This document shows, in pieces, positions 23,380 through 32,034 of a stretch of DNA of 64,000 bases. This DNA is from Sphingomonas sp. PP-CC-1A-547 (GTDB lineage Bacteria > Pseudomonadota > Alphaproteobacteria > Sphingomonadales > Sphingomonadaceae), in contig NZ_RAPZ01000012.1 of NCBI RefSeq assembly GCF_003610375.1, positions 310,001 through 374,000 of the forward strand. Reading direction: 5' to 3'. Below the pieces are notes generated by a model. It saw nothing but the letters and a program-made list of their open reading frames with translations, was not told the DNA's origin and did not search any database. Position 1 is the first letter of the stretch; each line of letters begins with the position of its first letter. A program made the translations under genes and the position numbers.

Positions 23380-25071
23380 CTACTTCCCCTGCGCCCGCCA
23401 GCGCTGGATCGTGCGACCGATGATCTGGTCCTCGCCGCCGACGTCGCGCCACAGTTCGGAGAACAGCGGATCACCCGAGGCGGGGCGTTTCTCCTCCTCC
23501 AATCCGTCGAAGCTCACGCGGATCGGGATCGTCACGCCTTCGCCGCAGATGATGCACTCGCGATTGCGTAGCGCGGGGATCGAATCGAGGAAGCCGCGCG
23601 CGCCCTCGGGCATCGCCGCGCGGACGAAGGCCTGGTCGCGGTCGTTGTTGAGGCGCATTGCTATGATCGTGCCGCATTGCGACAGCACACCCTCCGCGAG
23701 ATCCGACGGACGCTGCGTGATGAGCCCCAGCGACACACCATATTTGCGCCCTTCCTTGGCGATGCGGCCGAGAATGCGCCCGACCGAGCTGTTCGCCTCC
23801 CGCCCTGCCGGGATGTAGCGATGCGCCTCCTCGCAAACGAGCAGGATCGGCCGCTGCGGTTCGTTGCGCGACCAGATCGCGAAGTCGAACGTCATCCGCG
23901 CCAGTACCGCGACCACCACCGACGTAATATCCGACGGCACGCCCGACACGTCGATGATCGAGATCGGCTTGCCGTCGCCGGGCAGGCGGAAGATGCGCGC
24001 GAGGAAGCTTGCCATCGTGTCCGCCACCAGCATGCCGGAGAACATGAAGCCGTAGCGCGGATCGGCCTTGATCTCGTCGATCTTGGACTTGAGCCGGAGA
24101 TAGGGCGCGGTGTCGCCGGCGCGGTCCATCTTGCCCATCTCGGCGCTGATGATCGTCGTCAGATCGCTGAGCATATACGGGATCGGCGCGTCCACCGTGA
24201 GCTTTGCGATCTCCTGTCCGAGGCGGCTCTTCGCCTTCGCCGCGAGCAGGCATTTGGCCAAGATGTCCGCATCGAACTGTCGTGCGGAGCCGCTGCTGGT
24301 GAGGAAGACCTCGCAATGCTCCTCGAAGTTCATCAGCCAATACGGCATCTGCAGGTTCGACACGTCGTAGATCGCCCCGTTCGATTTGAACGCGGCGGCA
24401 TATTCGCCATGCGGGTCGATCATCACGATATGCCCCTGCGGCGCGAGTTCGCAGATGCGGTGCAGGATCAACGCGGCGCTGGTCGACTTGCCGGTGCCGG
24501 TCGACCCGACGAGCGCGAAATGCTTGCCGAGCATCGCGTCGACGTACAGCGCGGCGGGGATATCGGCGGTCGGATAGACCGTACCGATCGTGATGTTCGC
24601 ACGGTCGTCGGCGGCATAGACCTGTTGCAGGTCGGCCGTGGTGATCGGGAACACCTCACAGCCGGGCATCGGGTAGCGCGTCACGCCACGGCGGAATCGA
24701 TATAGCTTGCCAGTGAGTTTGTCCTCGTCGCCTTCGCCGAGATAGTCGATCTCCGCGGCGACGCAGGTGCCCGCGGCATCCTCCAGCTTGAGCGAGCGGA
24801 TGTTGGCGACCAGCCACGTCGCGCCGACACGCATCTTGATCTGGCTGCCGACTTGTCCGGCCGCCGCGACGACCGGATCGGAATCAGCGTGCAGCACCGC
24901 GATCGCAGCGCGATCGAGCAGGATACGGCTGCTCGATCCGGCGATCACGAAGACGACGCCAACAGGTGCCGCCGCAGCGCTGGCGCCAGCGAATCCGCCC
25001 GTCAAGGGTGCCGCGCGCAAGAATGCGCCAGGTCCCGGCATGTCGCTCATCGCCGCAAAGTCTCCAGTCAT
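23380..25071 (-). CDS. HerA/DUF87-type ATPase
   Basis: A 563-residue P-loop ATPase of the FtsK/HerA superfamily. The N-terminal 150 residues form a HAS-barrel-like beta domain (VVFVIAGSSSRILL, VGSQIKMRVGATWLVA). Walker A is VGSTGTGKSTSAA (188-200), with MIDPHGEYAAAF just after. Walker B is ILLVCEEAHRYIP, and a sensor region GVSLGLITQRPSDLAEGVLS with the arginine-finger-like stretch follows. HerA proteins are hexameric DNA translocases, often with NurA nuclease in archaea; no nurA is near here. A second ATG lies at 25050. It follows TIGR02186 by 93 bases on the same strand. Confidence 0.88.
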   Translation of the reverse strand: MTGDFAAMSDMPGPGAFLRAAPLTGGFAGASAAAAPVGVVFVIAGSSSRILLDRAAIAVLHADSDPVVAAAGQVGSQIKMRVGATWLVANIRSLKLEDAAGTCVAAEIDYLGEGDEDKLTGKLYRFRRGVTRYPMPGCEVFPITTADLQQVYAADDRANITIGTVYPTADIPAALYVDAMLGKHFALVGSTGTGKSTSAALILHRICELAPQGHIVMIDPHGEYAAAFKSNGAIYDVSNLQMPYWLMNFEEHCEVFLTSSGSARQFDADILAKCLLAAKAKSRLGQEIAKLTVDAPIPYMLSDLTTIISAEMGKMDRAGDTAPYLRLKSKIDEIKADPRYGFMFSGMLVADTMASFLARIFRLPGDGKPISIIDVSGVPSDITSVVVAVLARMTFDFAIWSRNEPQRPILLVCEEAHRYIPAGREANSSVGRILGRIAKEGRKYGVSLGLITQRPSDLAEGVLSQCGTIIAMRLNNDRDQAFVRAAMPEGARGFLDSIPALRNRECIICGEGVTIPIRVSFDGLEEEKRPASGDPLFSELWRDVGGEDQIIGRTIQRWRAQGK

Positions 25072-25164
25072 TTCGGACCGACCCTGCCGCGATAATTGTA
25101 AATATCCGATGACGACGGTGTTGAACTTGCTGAGAAAATATCCGCGTTTAGTCGCCGTGACGCG

Positions 25165-25923
25165 CTAGACCCGGCGCGCGATCCAGCCTGCCGCCCAGCC
25201 GAGGAACACCGAGAGCGCGACCGCCACCAGCCCGTAGGTTACCGAAGAACGATCCGCGGCGCGCGCGACGAATCGCTCGAAGCCCGATTTGCGGATGTCG
25301 ATGTCGCGGACTGCCGCAGCCAGCACGCGACCGTCACGGATCAGGAACGTCTCGGCGGTGAAGCGGCCGACAGGCACGCGGGCGGGGATCGACACGCGCG
25401 CGCGATAGAGCACGCCGTCGGTGATCTCGACTGCACGCGGCGCCTCGTAATACAGGCCGGCGCGGCGCTTGAGGTCGACGAGCCCCTTCTGGAAGCGGTC
25501 CTGGATCGGCGCGGGTGCGCTCGACGCTGGCGACAATTGCAGGCTGTCGAGGCCGAGTTCGTAGATCGCGCGCGTCCGGTCGTCGACGAGGCGGTCGATC
25601 GGTTTGGACGAGGCGATCGCGTAGAAACTGGGGGCCGAGCGGTATCTGAGGCGCGCGGCGTTGACCCAGATGCCGGCGACCTTCTCCTTCTCGCGCATCA
25701 GGATCGACTGGGTCGGGCCCTTGACGACGACGACGATATCGGTGGGTTGCTCACCGGTCGGCAGGCGGCCACCGGGATAGAGGATCGCACCGAACAGCAG
25801 CAGCTCGGCACCGGTGAAGCTGTAGGCGATCTCGATATTGCGTTGTGACACGTCGGGGACCAGCACGGGCTTCGCCTGCGCCATCAGCAACGGCGCGAGC
25901 AGAACTAGCCAGCCAGGCTTCAC
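25165..25923 (-). CDS. TIGR02186 family membrane-anchored protein
   Basis: A conserved alphaproteobacterial protein of unknown function. An N-terminal signal peptide or anchor (WLVLLAPLLMAQA) precedes the periplasmic region. That region contains VPDVSQRNIEIAYSFTGAEL, LLFGAILYPGG and VVVKGPTQSILMREKEKVAG. A C-terminal membrane helix (TYGLVAVALSVFLGWAAGWIA) ends with ARRV. The start is GTG 25923, overlapping the stop of the TSUP transporter as GTGA; a much longer frame upstream lies inside that gene. Family members usually sit next to TSUP genes, as here, so it probably assists that transporter. Confidence 0.85.
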   Translation of the reverse strand: MKPGWLVLLAPLLMAQAKPVLVPDVSQRNIEIAYSFTGAELLLFGAILYPGGRLPTGEQPTDIVVVVKGPTQSILMREKEKVAGIWVNAARLRYRSAPSFYAIASSKPIDRLVDDRTRAIYELGLDSLQLSPASSAPAPIQDRFQKGLVDLKRRAGLYYEAPRAVEITDGVLYRARVSIPARVPVGRFTAETFLIRDGRVLAAAVRDIDIRKSGFERFVARAADRSSVTYGLVAVALSVFLGWAAGWIARRV

Positions 25924-26834
25924 GACAGCGTGACCGAGAAGATCTCCTCGGGGCGCCAGACGAGTCCGAGCAGGATGCGCGCGCCGACCAGCAGCACCAT
26001 GACCGCAAGTCCGAGACGGAGATATTCGGGGCGGAACTTGGTCGCGAACCGCGCGCCGACCTGCGCTCCTACGACCGAGCCGAGCAGGAGCAAAGCCGCC
26101 AGCACGATATCGACCGCCTTGGTGGTGGTCGCGTGCACCATCGTCGCGACCGCGGTCACGAACAGCGTCTGGAACAGCGACGTGCCGACCACCACCGACG
26201 TCGCCATGCCCAGCAAATAGATCATCGCCGGGACGAGGATGAAGCCGCCACCGATGCCGAGCAGAATCGTCAGGATGCCGGTAAAGAACCCCAGCAACAA
26301 CGGTGCGAGCGGCGAGATATAGAGCCCCGACGCGTAGAAGCGCGTCCTGAGCGGTAGCGCGGCGACGAGCGGGTGATGGCGACGCTTGCGCGCCTTGGGA
26401 GGGCGTCCGGTGCGCACGCGGCCGATCGTGCCGATCGATTCCTTTGCCATCAGGCCGCCGATCGACCCGAGCATGACCACGTAGACGATCGCGATCACCG
26501 TATCGATCTGGCCGCTTTGCTGGAGCAGTCGAAAAAGCCACGCACCGAAGAACGACCCAAGGATGCCGCCCGCGACGAGCACCCCGCCCATCTTGGTATC
26601 GACGCCCTTGCGCCGAAAATGCGCGAACACGCCCGACACGCTCGCGCCGGTCACTTGGCTCGCGGAAGAGGCTGCGGCAACCGTCGGCGGAATGCCGTAG
26701 ACGATCAGCAGTGGCGTCGTCAGGAAGCCGCCGCCGACGCCGAACATCCCCGACAACAGCCCGACTCCCCCGCCGAGCAGGATGATGACGAGCGCGTTGA
26801 CCGACAGGTTGGCGACGGGGAGATACAGATCCAC
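25920..26834 (-). CDS. TSUP-family (TauE/SafE) sulfite/anion exporter
   Basis: A 304-residue inner-membrane transporter with two repeated halves of about four helices. The duplicated signatures are GVGLLSGMFGVGGGFLTTPL in the first half and GFFTGILTILLGIGGGFIL in the second, each with the conserved G-x-GGG. A basic linker (GRPPKARKRRHHP) separates them. Family members export sulfite, sulfoacetate or other small organic anions; the substrate here is unknown. It is translationally coupled to TIGR02186. Confidence 0.9.
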   Translation of the reverse strand: MDLYLPVANLSVNALVIILLGGGVGLLSGMFGVGGGFLTTPLLIVYGIPPTVAAASSASQVTGASVSGVFAHFRRKGVDTKMGGVLVAGGILGSFFGAWLFRLLQQSGQIDTVIAIVYVVMLGSIGGLMAKESIGTIGRVRTGRPPKARKRRHHPLVAALPLRTRFYASGLYISPLAPLLLGFFTGILTILLGIGGGFILVPAMIYLLGMATSVVVGTSLFQTLFVTAVATMVHATTTKAVDIVLAALLLLGSVVGAQVGARFATKFRPEYLRLGLAVMVLLVGARILLGLVWRPEEIFSVTLS

Positions 26835-26882
26835 GACCGCAGCGTTACACCGGATTGCGCGGGCGGGGCTAGGCTCGACCTT

Positions 26883-27878
26883 TCAGAAGTCGCTACCGAT
26901 CGAGAGGGCGGGGCCCGAGCCCGGACGCGCGCCGCCGGCGATGCGTTCGCGCCAGTCGAGCGTCAGGCGGATGGTCTTGCGCGCTACAGGCAGCGCGGCG
27001 ACGAGTGAGGGTCCGATATCGAAGCGTTCGGCGTCACGCTGCGCGCTGCCCCATGCGCCAACACCGATGTCTATGGTCGCGCCGGCAAGCTTTCCCAGCG
27101 GATACGTGAGTCGTGCGGACGCGTCGACGAAGCCTTCGATCCCGTCACGCGCAATCCCGCCGGCCTGGCCGTACGCTTCCAGACGGATACCCGGCGCGAC
27201 TTCGGCGGGACCATAACCGGCAATTACGCCGATCGTTGCTCCGCCGCGGCCGCCATCGAGCGCGAATCGCTGCTCGGCGACGAGGCGGACCGGGAACCGC
27301 GTCGGTTGCCATTCGATCCCGAGTGCGGCCTCCCGTCCGGCACCTTTGAGCGGCGTGGCGACGCGCGCCACCAGCGCGACCTTACGCTGGCTGCCAAGCG
27401 CGTAGGCCAGTCGCAAACCGCCCTGCGATGCGCCGAGCTGCCCGCCCGATACCGTACCCGCGGGACCGCCACGCGCGAGCAGCCATGCGCTTCCGCTGAG
27501 ACGACTTGGCCCGTTGGCGACCATGGGCGGTGCTACCGGCGACAGAACGAGGTATGTCCGAGGCTCTGCGGCGGCTGGCAAATCGGGAAGAGCGCGCGCT
27601 ACGGGGCGCGGCGGCGCAATCGTCGGTGCCTGCCATGGTCGACCCTTGGCGGAAATCGGCAATGCGACAGCGACGCGTCGCATGGTCACCACCCGCGGAG
27701 CCACGCGGGGTCGCCCGAGAATTGCTGCGGCGACTTGCGGCACGAGCACTTCGACAACTCGCGGAATTATCTCCGAGGGTGGAAGCGAGGTTACCTCCGG
27801 CAACAACAACGCCACGCGGACCATCACCCATCCGCCCAACGCCAATGCAAGAAAGCGCAGCGGGCGCCCGACGCTCAT
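26883..27878 (-). CDS. NfrA C-terminal-like outer membrane barrel protein, short
   Basis: A 331-residue protein. An N-terminal membrane helix (LRFLALALGGWVMVRVALLL) is followed by a proline/arginine-rich linker of about 90 residues, then by a beta-rich domain. That domain matches the pattern of the NfrA C-terminal region: SGSAWLLARGGPAGTVSGGQ, LGIEWQPTRFPVRLVAEQRF, GVGAWGSAQRDAERFDIGPS and the closing IAGGARPGSGPALSIGSDF. NfrA is the outer-membrane partner of NfrB in export of a surface polysaccharide that serves as the phage N4 receptor. E. coli NfrA has about 990 residues with TPRs; here the TPR part is missing. It overlaps the glycosyltransferase gene by ATGA. Confidence 0.7.
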   Translation of the reverse strand: MSVGRPLRFLALALGGWVMVRVALLLPEVTSLPPSEIIPRVVEVLVPQVAAAILGRPRVAPRVVTMRRVAVALPISAKGRPWQAPTIAPPRPVARALPDLPAAAEPRTYLVLSPVAPPMVANGPSRLSGSAWLLARGGPAGTVSGGQLGASQGGLRLAYALGSQRKVALVARVATPLKGAGREAALGIEWQPTRFPVRLVAEQRFALDGGRGGATIGVIAGYGPAEVAPGIRLEAYGQAGGIARDGIEGFVDASARLTYPLGKLAGATIDIGVGAWGSAQRDAERFDIGPSLVAALPVARKTIRLTLDWRERIAGGARPGSGPALSIGSDF

Positions 27879-29323
27879 CGTACCGCGGCGGCGAGGCCTG
27901 GATAGTTGATGCTGTCAGTGATGACGTCGATGGGCAGCGCGTCGGGAAACTCGTGCTGTGTCTTGTCCCAGACCGGCGCCGCGCCGCGCAGCATGCCGAT
28001 ATAGACGATCACCGCGCGCGGTGCGGCAATCAGCGAGACGAGGTTGCCCACGAGAAACCGCGGCAGCGCCCAGATCGCCTCGCGCATGCCATAACTGCGT
28101 CCCGTGAATATCATCCGCACGATCAACCGCCACGCCAGCAACCCGCCATTGGCGACGAGCAGCCAGAACGCGATCGGGTAGGCGCCGTTCGCGTAGGGTG
28201 ACGCCCCGCCGGCTTGGCCGTGCATCAGCAGCGACAACACCCATATCGGCACCGCCAGATAGCCCACCGCGAGGATCACGACGGCCAGCGGCGCGCGCCG
28301 ATCGCGCATTCGCATCCAGTGATCGGCGACCGCGCGGGGCCGCCCCCAGCCGGTACGATCCCAGCCGGCCAGCGCGATACCCATCATCCACCGCGTCTTC
28401 TGGCGCACCGATCCACTAAGCGTACACGGGAAATACGCGCGTACCGCGACCACCGTCCCGGCGTCGTCCGCCGCGACACGCGCGAAGATGCCGCGTGCAC
28501 CTAGCTCTGCCAGTCGCAAGCCCAGCTCGTAATCCTCGGTCAGACTGGTGGCGTCGAACGGATCGCCGCCCCGTGCCTGCGCAATCGTCGCAAGGACGGC
28601 GGGTGCGATCGCACAGCCCGTGCCGGCAAGCGGCATCGCGGCGCCCAGCGCGGTCCGGACGACGATCTGCTTGGCGTGGGATTCGGCGAACTCGTCGGCA
28701 TAGTGTCCTGACACCAGCCGCGCACCGCGGTGGACCAGCGGCAGGACGGGAAGCTGGATCACGTCATACTGCTCGATCAGGCTGTCGAAGACGCGCAACT
28801 CCTGCGCGTGCACGACGTCTTCGGCATCGTGAAGCACGATCGCCTTGGTGGGTAGATTTATCCCTGCCCCGTCTCGTAGATCGTCGCGACACAGCGCATG
28901 CCACAGCGTGTTGAGGCAGTCGGCCTTGGTCGTCGGTCCGTTGCGTGGCCCGATCACGAGCCGGATACGCGCGTCGCGCTCGGCGACCGCGGCAATCGCA
29001 TCGATCGTTCCCCGGTCGTTCGGATAGGCGCCAACGTAGATTCGGTAATTATCGTGGTCGTAGCGATCGAGCGCAGTCGTCAGCATCCCGCCGATCACCG
29101 CGACCTCGTCCCACGCCGCGACGAACACAGCGATCCGTCCTGCAATGCGCGGCGACGGCAGAGTGGCGAGAGTCAGGCGAGCCCGGCCGCCATGCCTGAT
29201 CCGGTGACCGATATAGACAAGATCGACCAGCAGATCATCGATACCACCGAGTAGCAGTCCGACGCCCGCAAACAGCAGCATCTCTCGCGCAGACGCGTCG
29301 ATGATCCACAGCGACTCGCCCAA
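27875..29323 (-). CDS. NfrB-like inner-membrane glycosyltransferase (GT2), short form
   Basis: A 482-residue processive-type GT2 enzyme. A first membrane helix (EMLLFAGVGLLLGGIDDLLVDL) lies at residues 14-35. The catalytic domain has IAVFVAAWDEVAVIGGML, the D,D region VLHDAEDVVHAQE (DxxED), the acceptor motif SLTEDYELGLRLAELG and the donor motif VRQKTRWMMG (QxxRW equivalent). Four C-terminal helices follow (LAVVILAVGYLAVPIWVLSL and others). This is the NfrB layout without its C-terminal MshEN-type extension that binds c-di-GMP in E. coli. It probably makes and exports a polysaccharide with the overlapping NfrA-like barrel protein. Polymer unknown. Confidence 0.83.
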   Translation of the reverse strand: MGESLWIIDASAREMLLFAGVGLLLGGIDDLLVDLVYIGHRIRHGGRARLTLATLPSPRIAGRIAVFVAAWDEVAVIGGMLTTALDRYDHDNYRIYVGAYPNDRGTIDAIAAVAERDARIRLVIGPRNGPTTKADCLNTLWHALCRDDLRDGAGINLPTKAIVLHDAEDVVHAQELRVFDSLIEQYDVIQLPVLPLVHRGARLVSGHYADEFAESHAKQIVVRTALGAAMPLAGTGCAIAPAVLATIAQARGGDPFDATSLTEDYELGLRLAELGARGIFARVAADDAGTVVAVRAYFPCTLSGSVRQKTRWMMGIALAGWDRTGWGRPRAVADHWMRMRDRRAPLAVVILAVGYLAVPIWVLSLLMHGQAGGASPYANGAYPIAFWLLVANGGLLAWRLIVRMIFTGRSYGMREAIWALPRFLVGNLVSLIAAPRAVIVYIGMLRGAAPVWDKTQHEFPDALPIDVITDSINYPGLAAAVR

Positions 29324-29504
29324 GCCACACCCCCGGACGGAGGGTACCGGAAGTCACCGTGGTAACGGATATAGTCTTATCGAGAACGGATGTTTGTCGT
29401 TTTCTCGAATTACGGCGGCACATGGCGAACCATCGCGTCGAACGTGCGTTACGACGATGATCCCTTTCCCCCCTTTCGGGATCGGCGCCGATGATGCCCG
29501 GCCC

Positions 29505-29536
29505 GGCCGCACCGCTGCGTAGCACGCGGTGCGGCC
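29505..29536 (-). terminator. Hairpin downstream of bamE
   Basis: A perfect 11-bp stem ggccgcaccgc/gcggtgcggcc with a ten-base loop, 36 bases past the bamE stop. There is no U-run after it on the minus strand, so termination would be inefficient or factor-assisted. Confidence 0.4.
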
Positions 29537-29571
29537 TAACCGACTTTGGGCTTACCCTTCAGACCGACCGG

Positions 29572-30078
29572 CTATGGTCGATTTCGACCGCCGCCGCCGG
29601 TGTTGCTACCGCCGCCACCGCCGCCGCCAGCCCCCGCCGCGCCGACCGTGCCGATGTTACCGAACAGATCCTGGAAGAATCCGCGCTCGCGACCGAGCGT
29701 CGGCGTCTTCTTGCCATAGGGTGCGATCGACGCGACCTGATCGAGCCCGCCGCGACGGATCGCGGTAACGGTACCCCTCTGGTCGAAGCTGATCTGCAAC
29801 GTGATCTGCGCGTTCGCGCGCGGGTTGCGGAAGGCGAGGTTGCGGCTGTCGCGCGCGAGATAATACCAGTCGCCCTGGTCGAACTGGCCGGCGAGCGTCG
29901 GCTTGCCGAGCGTGGCGAGCACCGACTGGCGGTTGTCGACGCCCGGCTGGACCGAGTTGACGAGGTCGGTATCGACGACATAGCCCTGGTGCGAGCGCAG
30001 CTGGGTGCAGCCCCCACTGGCCAATGCGGCGACCGCAAGTGCGGCGGCGAGACCCGTACGGGCGGAAAACACGCTCAT
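29572..30078 (-). CDS. bamE: Outer membrane assembly lipoprotein BamE (SmpA/OmlA)
   Basis: A small lipoprotein of the BAM complex that folds barrel proteins into the outer membrane. The signal sequence ends in the lipobox ASGGC (Cys25). The SmpA/OmlA fold follows: GYVVDTDLVNSVQPGVDNRQ, SVLATLGKPTLAGQF, DQGDWYYLARDSRNLAF and LQISFDQRGTVTAI. The glycine-rich C-terminal tail (about 25 residues) is longer than in E. coli BamE. ATG 30078 is chosen because it starts the signal peptide directly; an earlier reading adds 33 unrelated residues. Confidence 0.92.
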   Translation of the reverse strand: MSVFSARTGLAAALAVAALASGGCTQLRSHQGYVVDTDLVNSVQPGVDNRQSVLATLGKPTLAGQFDQGDWYYLARDSRNLAFRNPRANAQITLQISFDQRGTVTAIRRGGLDQVASIAPYGKKTPTLGRERGFFQDLFGNIGTVGAAGAGGGGGGGSNTGGGGRNRP

Positions 30079-30212
30079 ATAAACTCCCAACCGGGGCACG
30101 CGAAAACACGTGACGGGTCCCACGCGATTGCATCGGCCGCCGATCGCCTCGATATGCGAGGATGCGCGGGCAAACAAGCCGAAGCGCGGCTTCGTGTTGA
30201 GGACGATAGATT

Positions 30213-30719
30213 TTGAGCTGGTTGGGAAGACTGCTCGGCGAGAAGCCCGACGAGGCGCTGCCGCTTTACAACGCTGTTGTCGGCCGGGCCCGCGCGGAAC
30301 ATTGGTATCGGGAGGGCGCGGTGCCGGACACCGTCGACGGCCGCTTCGACATGATCGCGACCTTGCTGGCGATCGTCATGTTGCGGCTCGAGACGGAGCC
30401 CGCTGGCGGCGAACCCGCGGCGCGTCTGGCCGAGCGGTTCGTCGACGACATGGACGGGCAGCTCCGCGAGATCGGGATCGGCGACATCATCGTCGGCAAG
30501 CATATCGGCAAGATGATGAGCATGCTCGGCGGGCGGCTTGGTGCCTACCGCGACGGGCTGGCGGCGGGCGATATCGCGCCGGCGTTAGTGCGCAACCTGT
30601 ACCGGGGCGCTGGGCCGGACGATGCCGCGCTGACTTACGTCCGCGAGTCGGTGATGGCCTTTCATGCGGGGCTGGCTGCGACGCCACTACCGAATCTGTT
30701 ATCTGGAGAATTGCCGTGA
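30213..30719 (+). CDS. Ubiquinol-cytochrome c chaperone family protein (CBP3-like)
   Basis: A 168-residue homologue of the mitochondrial assembly factor Cbp3, which helps cytochrome b of complex III mature. Typical stretches are LYNAVVGRARAEHWYREGAV, PDTVDGRFDMIATLLAIVML and ERFVDDMDGQLREIGIGD followed by GKHIGKMM. The start is TTG 30213, after GAGGA at a suitable distance; no ATG fits. It overlaps the next gene by GTGA. The bc1 genes themselves are not in the window. Confidence 0.9.
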   Translation: MSWLGRLLGEKPDEALPLYNAVVGRARAEHWYREGAVPDTVDGRFDMIATLLAIVMLRLETEPAGGEPAARLAERFVDDMDGQLREIGIGDIIVGKHIGKMMSMLGGRLGAYRDGLAAGDIAPALVRNLYRGAGPDDAALTYVRESVMAFHAGLAATPLPNLLSGELP

Positions 30720-31240
30720 AGCCCGAGTTCAGCCGTCCCGAACGCCTCGACACGATCGGCGAGCGCGAACGGATCGTCGAGATCGCTGCGACCGAGGACG
30801 AGCGCGCGGCACTGGCCAAGCGGTTCGCGCTGCTCTCGATCACGCGTCTCGACGCGCGACTCGGCATCAAACGCACCGACAGCGGCATCGTCGTGAAGGG
30901 CCGCGTGACCGGCGCGGCGGTGCAGGCGTGTTCGGTGACCGACGAACCGCTCGATACGCAGATCGACGAGCCGGTCGCGCTGTTGTTCGTTGCGCAGTTG
31001 GTGGCGGAAGGCGACGAGGTCGAACTGTCCGACGATGCGCTCGACACGGTCGCGATCGAGGGGGGGACGATCGATCTTGGCGAGGCGGCGGCGGATACGC
31101 TGGCGCTGGCGATCGACCCGTTTCCAAGGGGGCCTAATGCCGCGGCGGCGCTGGCGGCGGCGGGGGTGATCAGCGAGGACGAGTTCCGGCCGGCGAATGC
31201 GTTCTCGGATCTGAAGGCGCGGATGGCGGGGAAGAGCTAA
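30716..31240 (+). CDS. DUF177 (YceD-like) protein
   Basis: A 174-residue member of the DUF177/YceD family, linked in plants and bacteria to 23S rRNA accumulation. The core reads GRVTGAAVQACSVTDEPLDT (the conserved cysteine) and EPVALLFV, followed by an acidic stretch and the closing motif DPFPRGPNAAAAL with FSDLKAR. It starts at GTG 30716 inside the chaperone stop. In most proteobacteria rpmF and plsX follow this gene; here only repeats follow, so that conserved linkage is broken. Confidence 0.85.
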   Translation: MKPEFSRPERLDTIGERERIVEIAATEDERAALAKRFALLSITRLDARLGIKRTDSGIVVKGRVTGAAVQACSVTDEPLDTQIDEPVALLFVAQLVAEGDEVELSDDALDTVAIEGGTIDLGEAAADTLALAIDPFPRGPNAAAALAAAGVISEDEFRPANAFSDLKARMAGKS

Positions 31241-31290
31241 GCGCTTCGACGATCTCGGGTTTGTTCGAGATCAGCTTACCGAAAACCCGC

Positions 31291-31397
31291 ACCACCCCGG
31301 CGAAGGCCGGGGCCCAATTGGAAACGGATAGTGAGGTAGGGCGGTCCGCCGTTACAACCACGTCTCCAATTGGGCCCCGGCCTTCGCCGGGGTGGTG
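31291..31397. repeat. Inverted repeat, family B, copy 2
   Basis: The same arms as at 21007, with a 46-base centre containing gccgttacaaccacg. It separates the convergent DUF177 and sixA genes. Confidence 0.8.
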
Positions 31398-31431
31398 TGA
31401 AGTTGAAGGAGCGGAGCGCTCACGCCCCCTT

Positions 31432-31486
31432 GTTCTCCCGCGAAGGCGGGAGCCCAGACTGGGTCCCCGCCTTCGCGGGGAAACAC
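31432..31486. repeat. Inverted repeat, family C
   Basis: gttctcccgcgaaggcggga and ccccgccttcgcggggaaac around cccagactggg, directly after a family B element. It ends a few bases from the sixA stop. Confidence 0.75.
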
Positions 31487-31489
31487 GGT

Positions 31490-32026
31490 TTAGTCCGCGT
31501 CGGGCCCTAAAGTCGGATCGAGATCGCGGGGGCGGATGAAGCGGGTCAGGCGAGCCGTACCCGCCGCAACATCGCTCCACTCCCCCTCGAACTGAAGCTC
31601 GGCAATGCTGGCCGTCGGATACTTGTCCTCGACCGCGTCGCGAAGCGGATCGGCCCCATCCGCAACCAACATCAGGACAAGATCCTCCAACCCGGGATTA
31701 TGCCCGACCAGCAGCGCGCTCTCTGCCTCGGCCGGAAAGCCGTGCACCACGTCGAGCAACGTCGCCGCCGATGCGAGATACACCCGTCGATCCAGGTCCG
31801 GCGCGATCGTCCGGCCATAGCCCGATTTGATCTGCTCCAAGGTCTCCGAAACGCGCACTGCGGGCGACGCGATCGCATGATCGAACGTAAGCCCAAGCGA
31901 CCGCATGTGTCGGCCGACCATCGCCGCGGCGCGCTTGCCCTTGGCGTTGAGCAGGCGATCGAAGTCGCGTGCGACCGGATCGTCCCAGCCGGATTTGGCG
32001 TGGCGCAACAGCGTCAACGTCTTCAT
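31490..32026 (-). CDS. sixA: SixA-type histidine phosphatase
   Basis: A short phosphohistidine phosphatase of the RHG superfamily, 178 residues. The catalytic RHG region appears as LTLLRHAKSGWDDP; the second arginine and histidine are in SPAVRVSETLEQ and ALLVGHNPGLEDLV. SixA proteins remove phosphate from phosphohistidine, in E. coli on the PTS-Ntr protein NPr. The start at ATG 32026 follows the DinG-like helicase stop by eight bases, so they share a transcript; GAGGAT lies upstream. Confidence 0.88.
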   Translation of the reverse strand: MKTLTLLRHAKSGWDDPVARDFDRLLNAKGKRAAAMVGRHMRSLGLTFDHAIASPAVRVSETLEQIKSGYGRTIAPDLDRRVYLASAATLLDVVHGFPAEAESALLVGHNPGLEDLVLMLVADGADPLRDAVEDKYPTASIAELQFEGEWSDVAAGTARLTRFIRPRDLDPTLGPDAD

Positions 32027-32034
32027 GGCAATCC

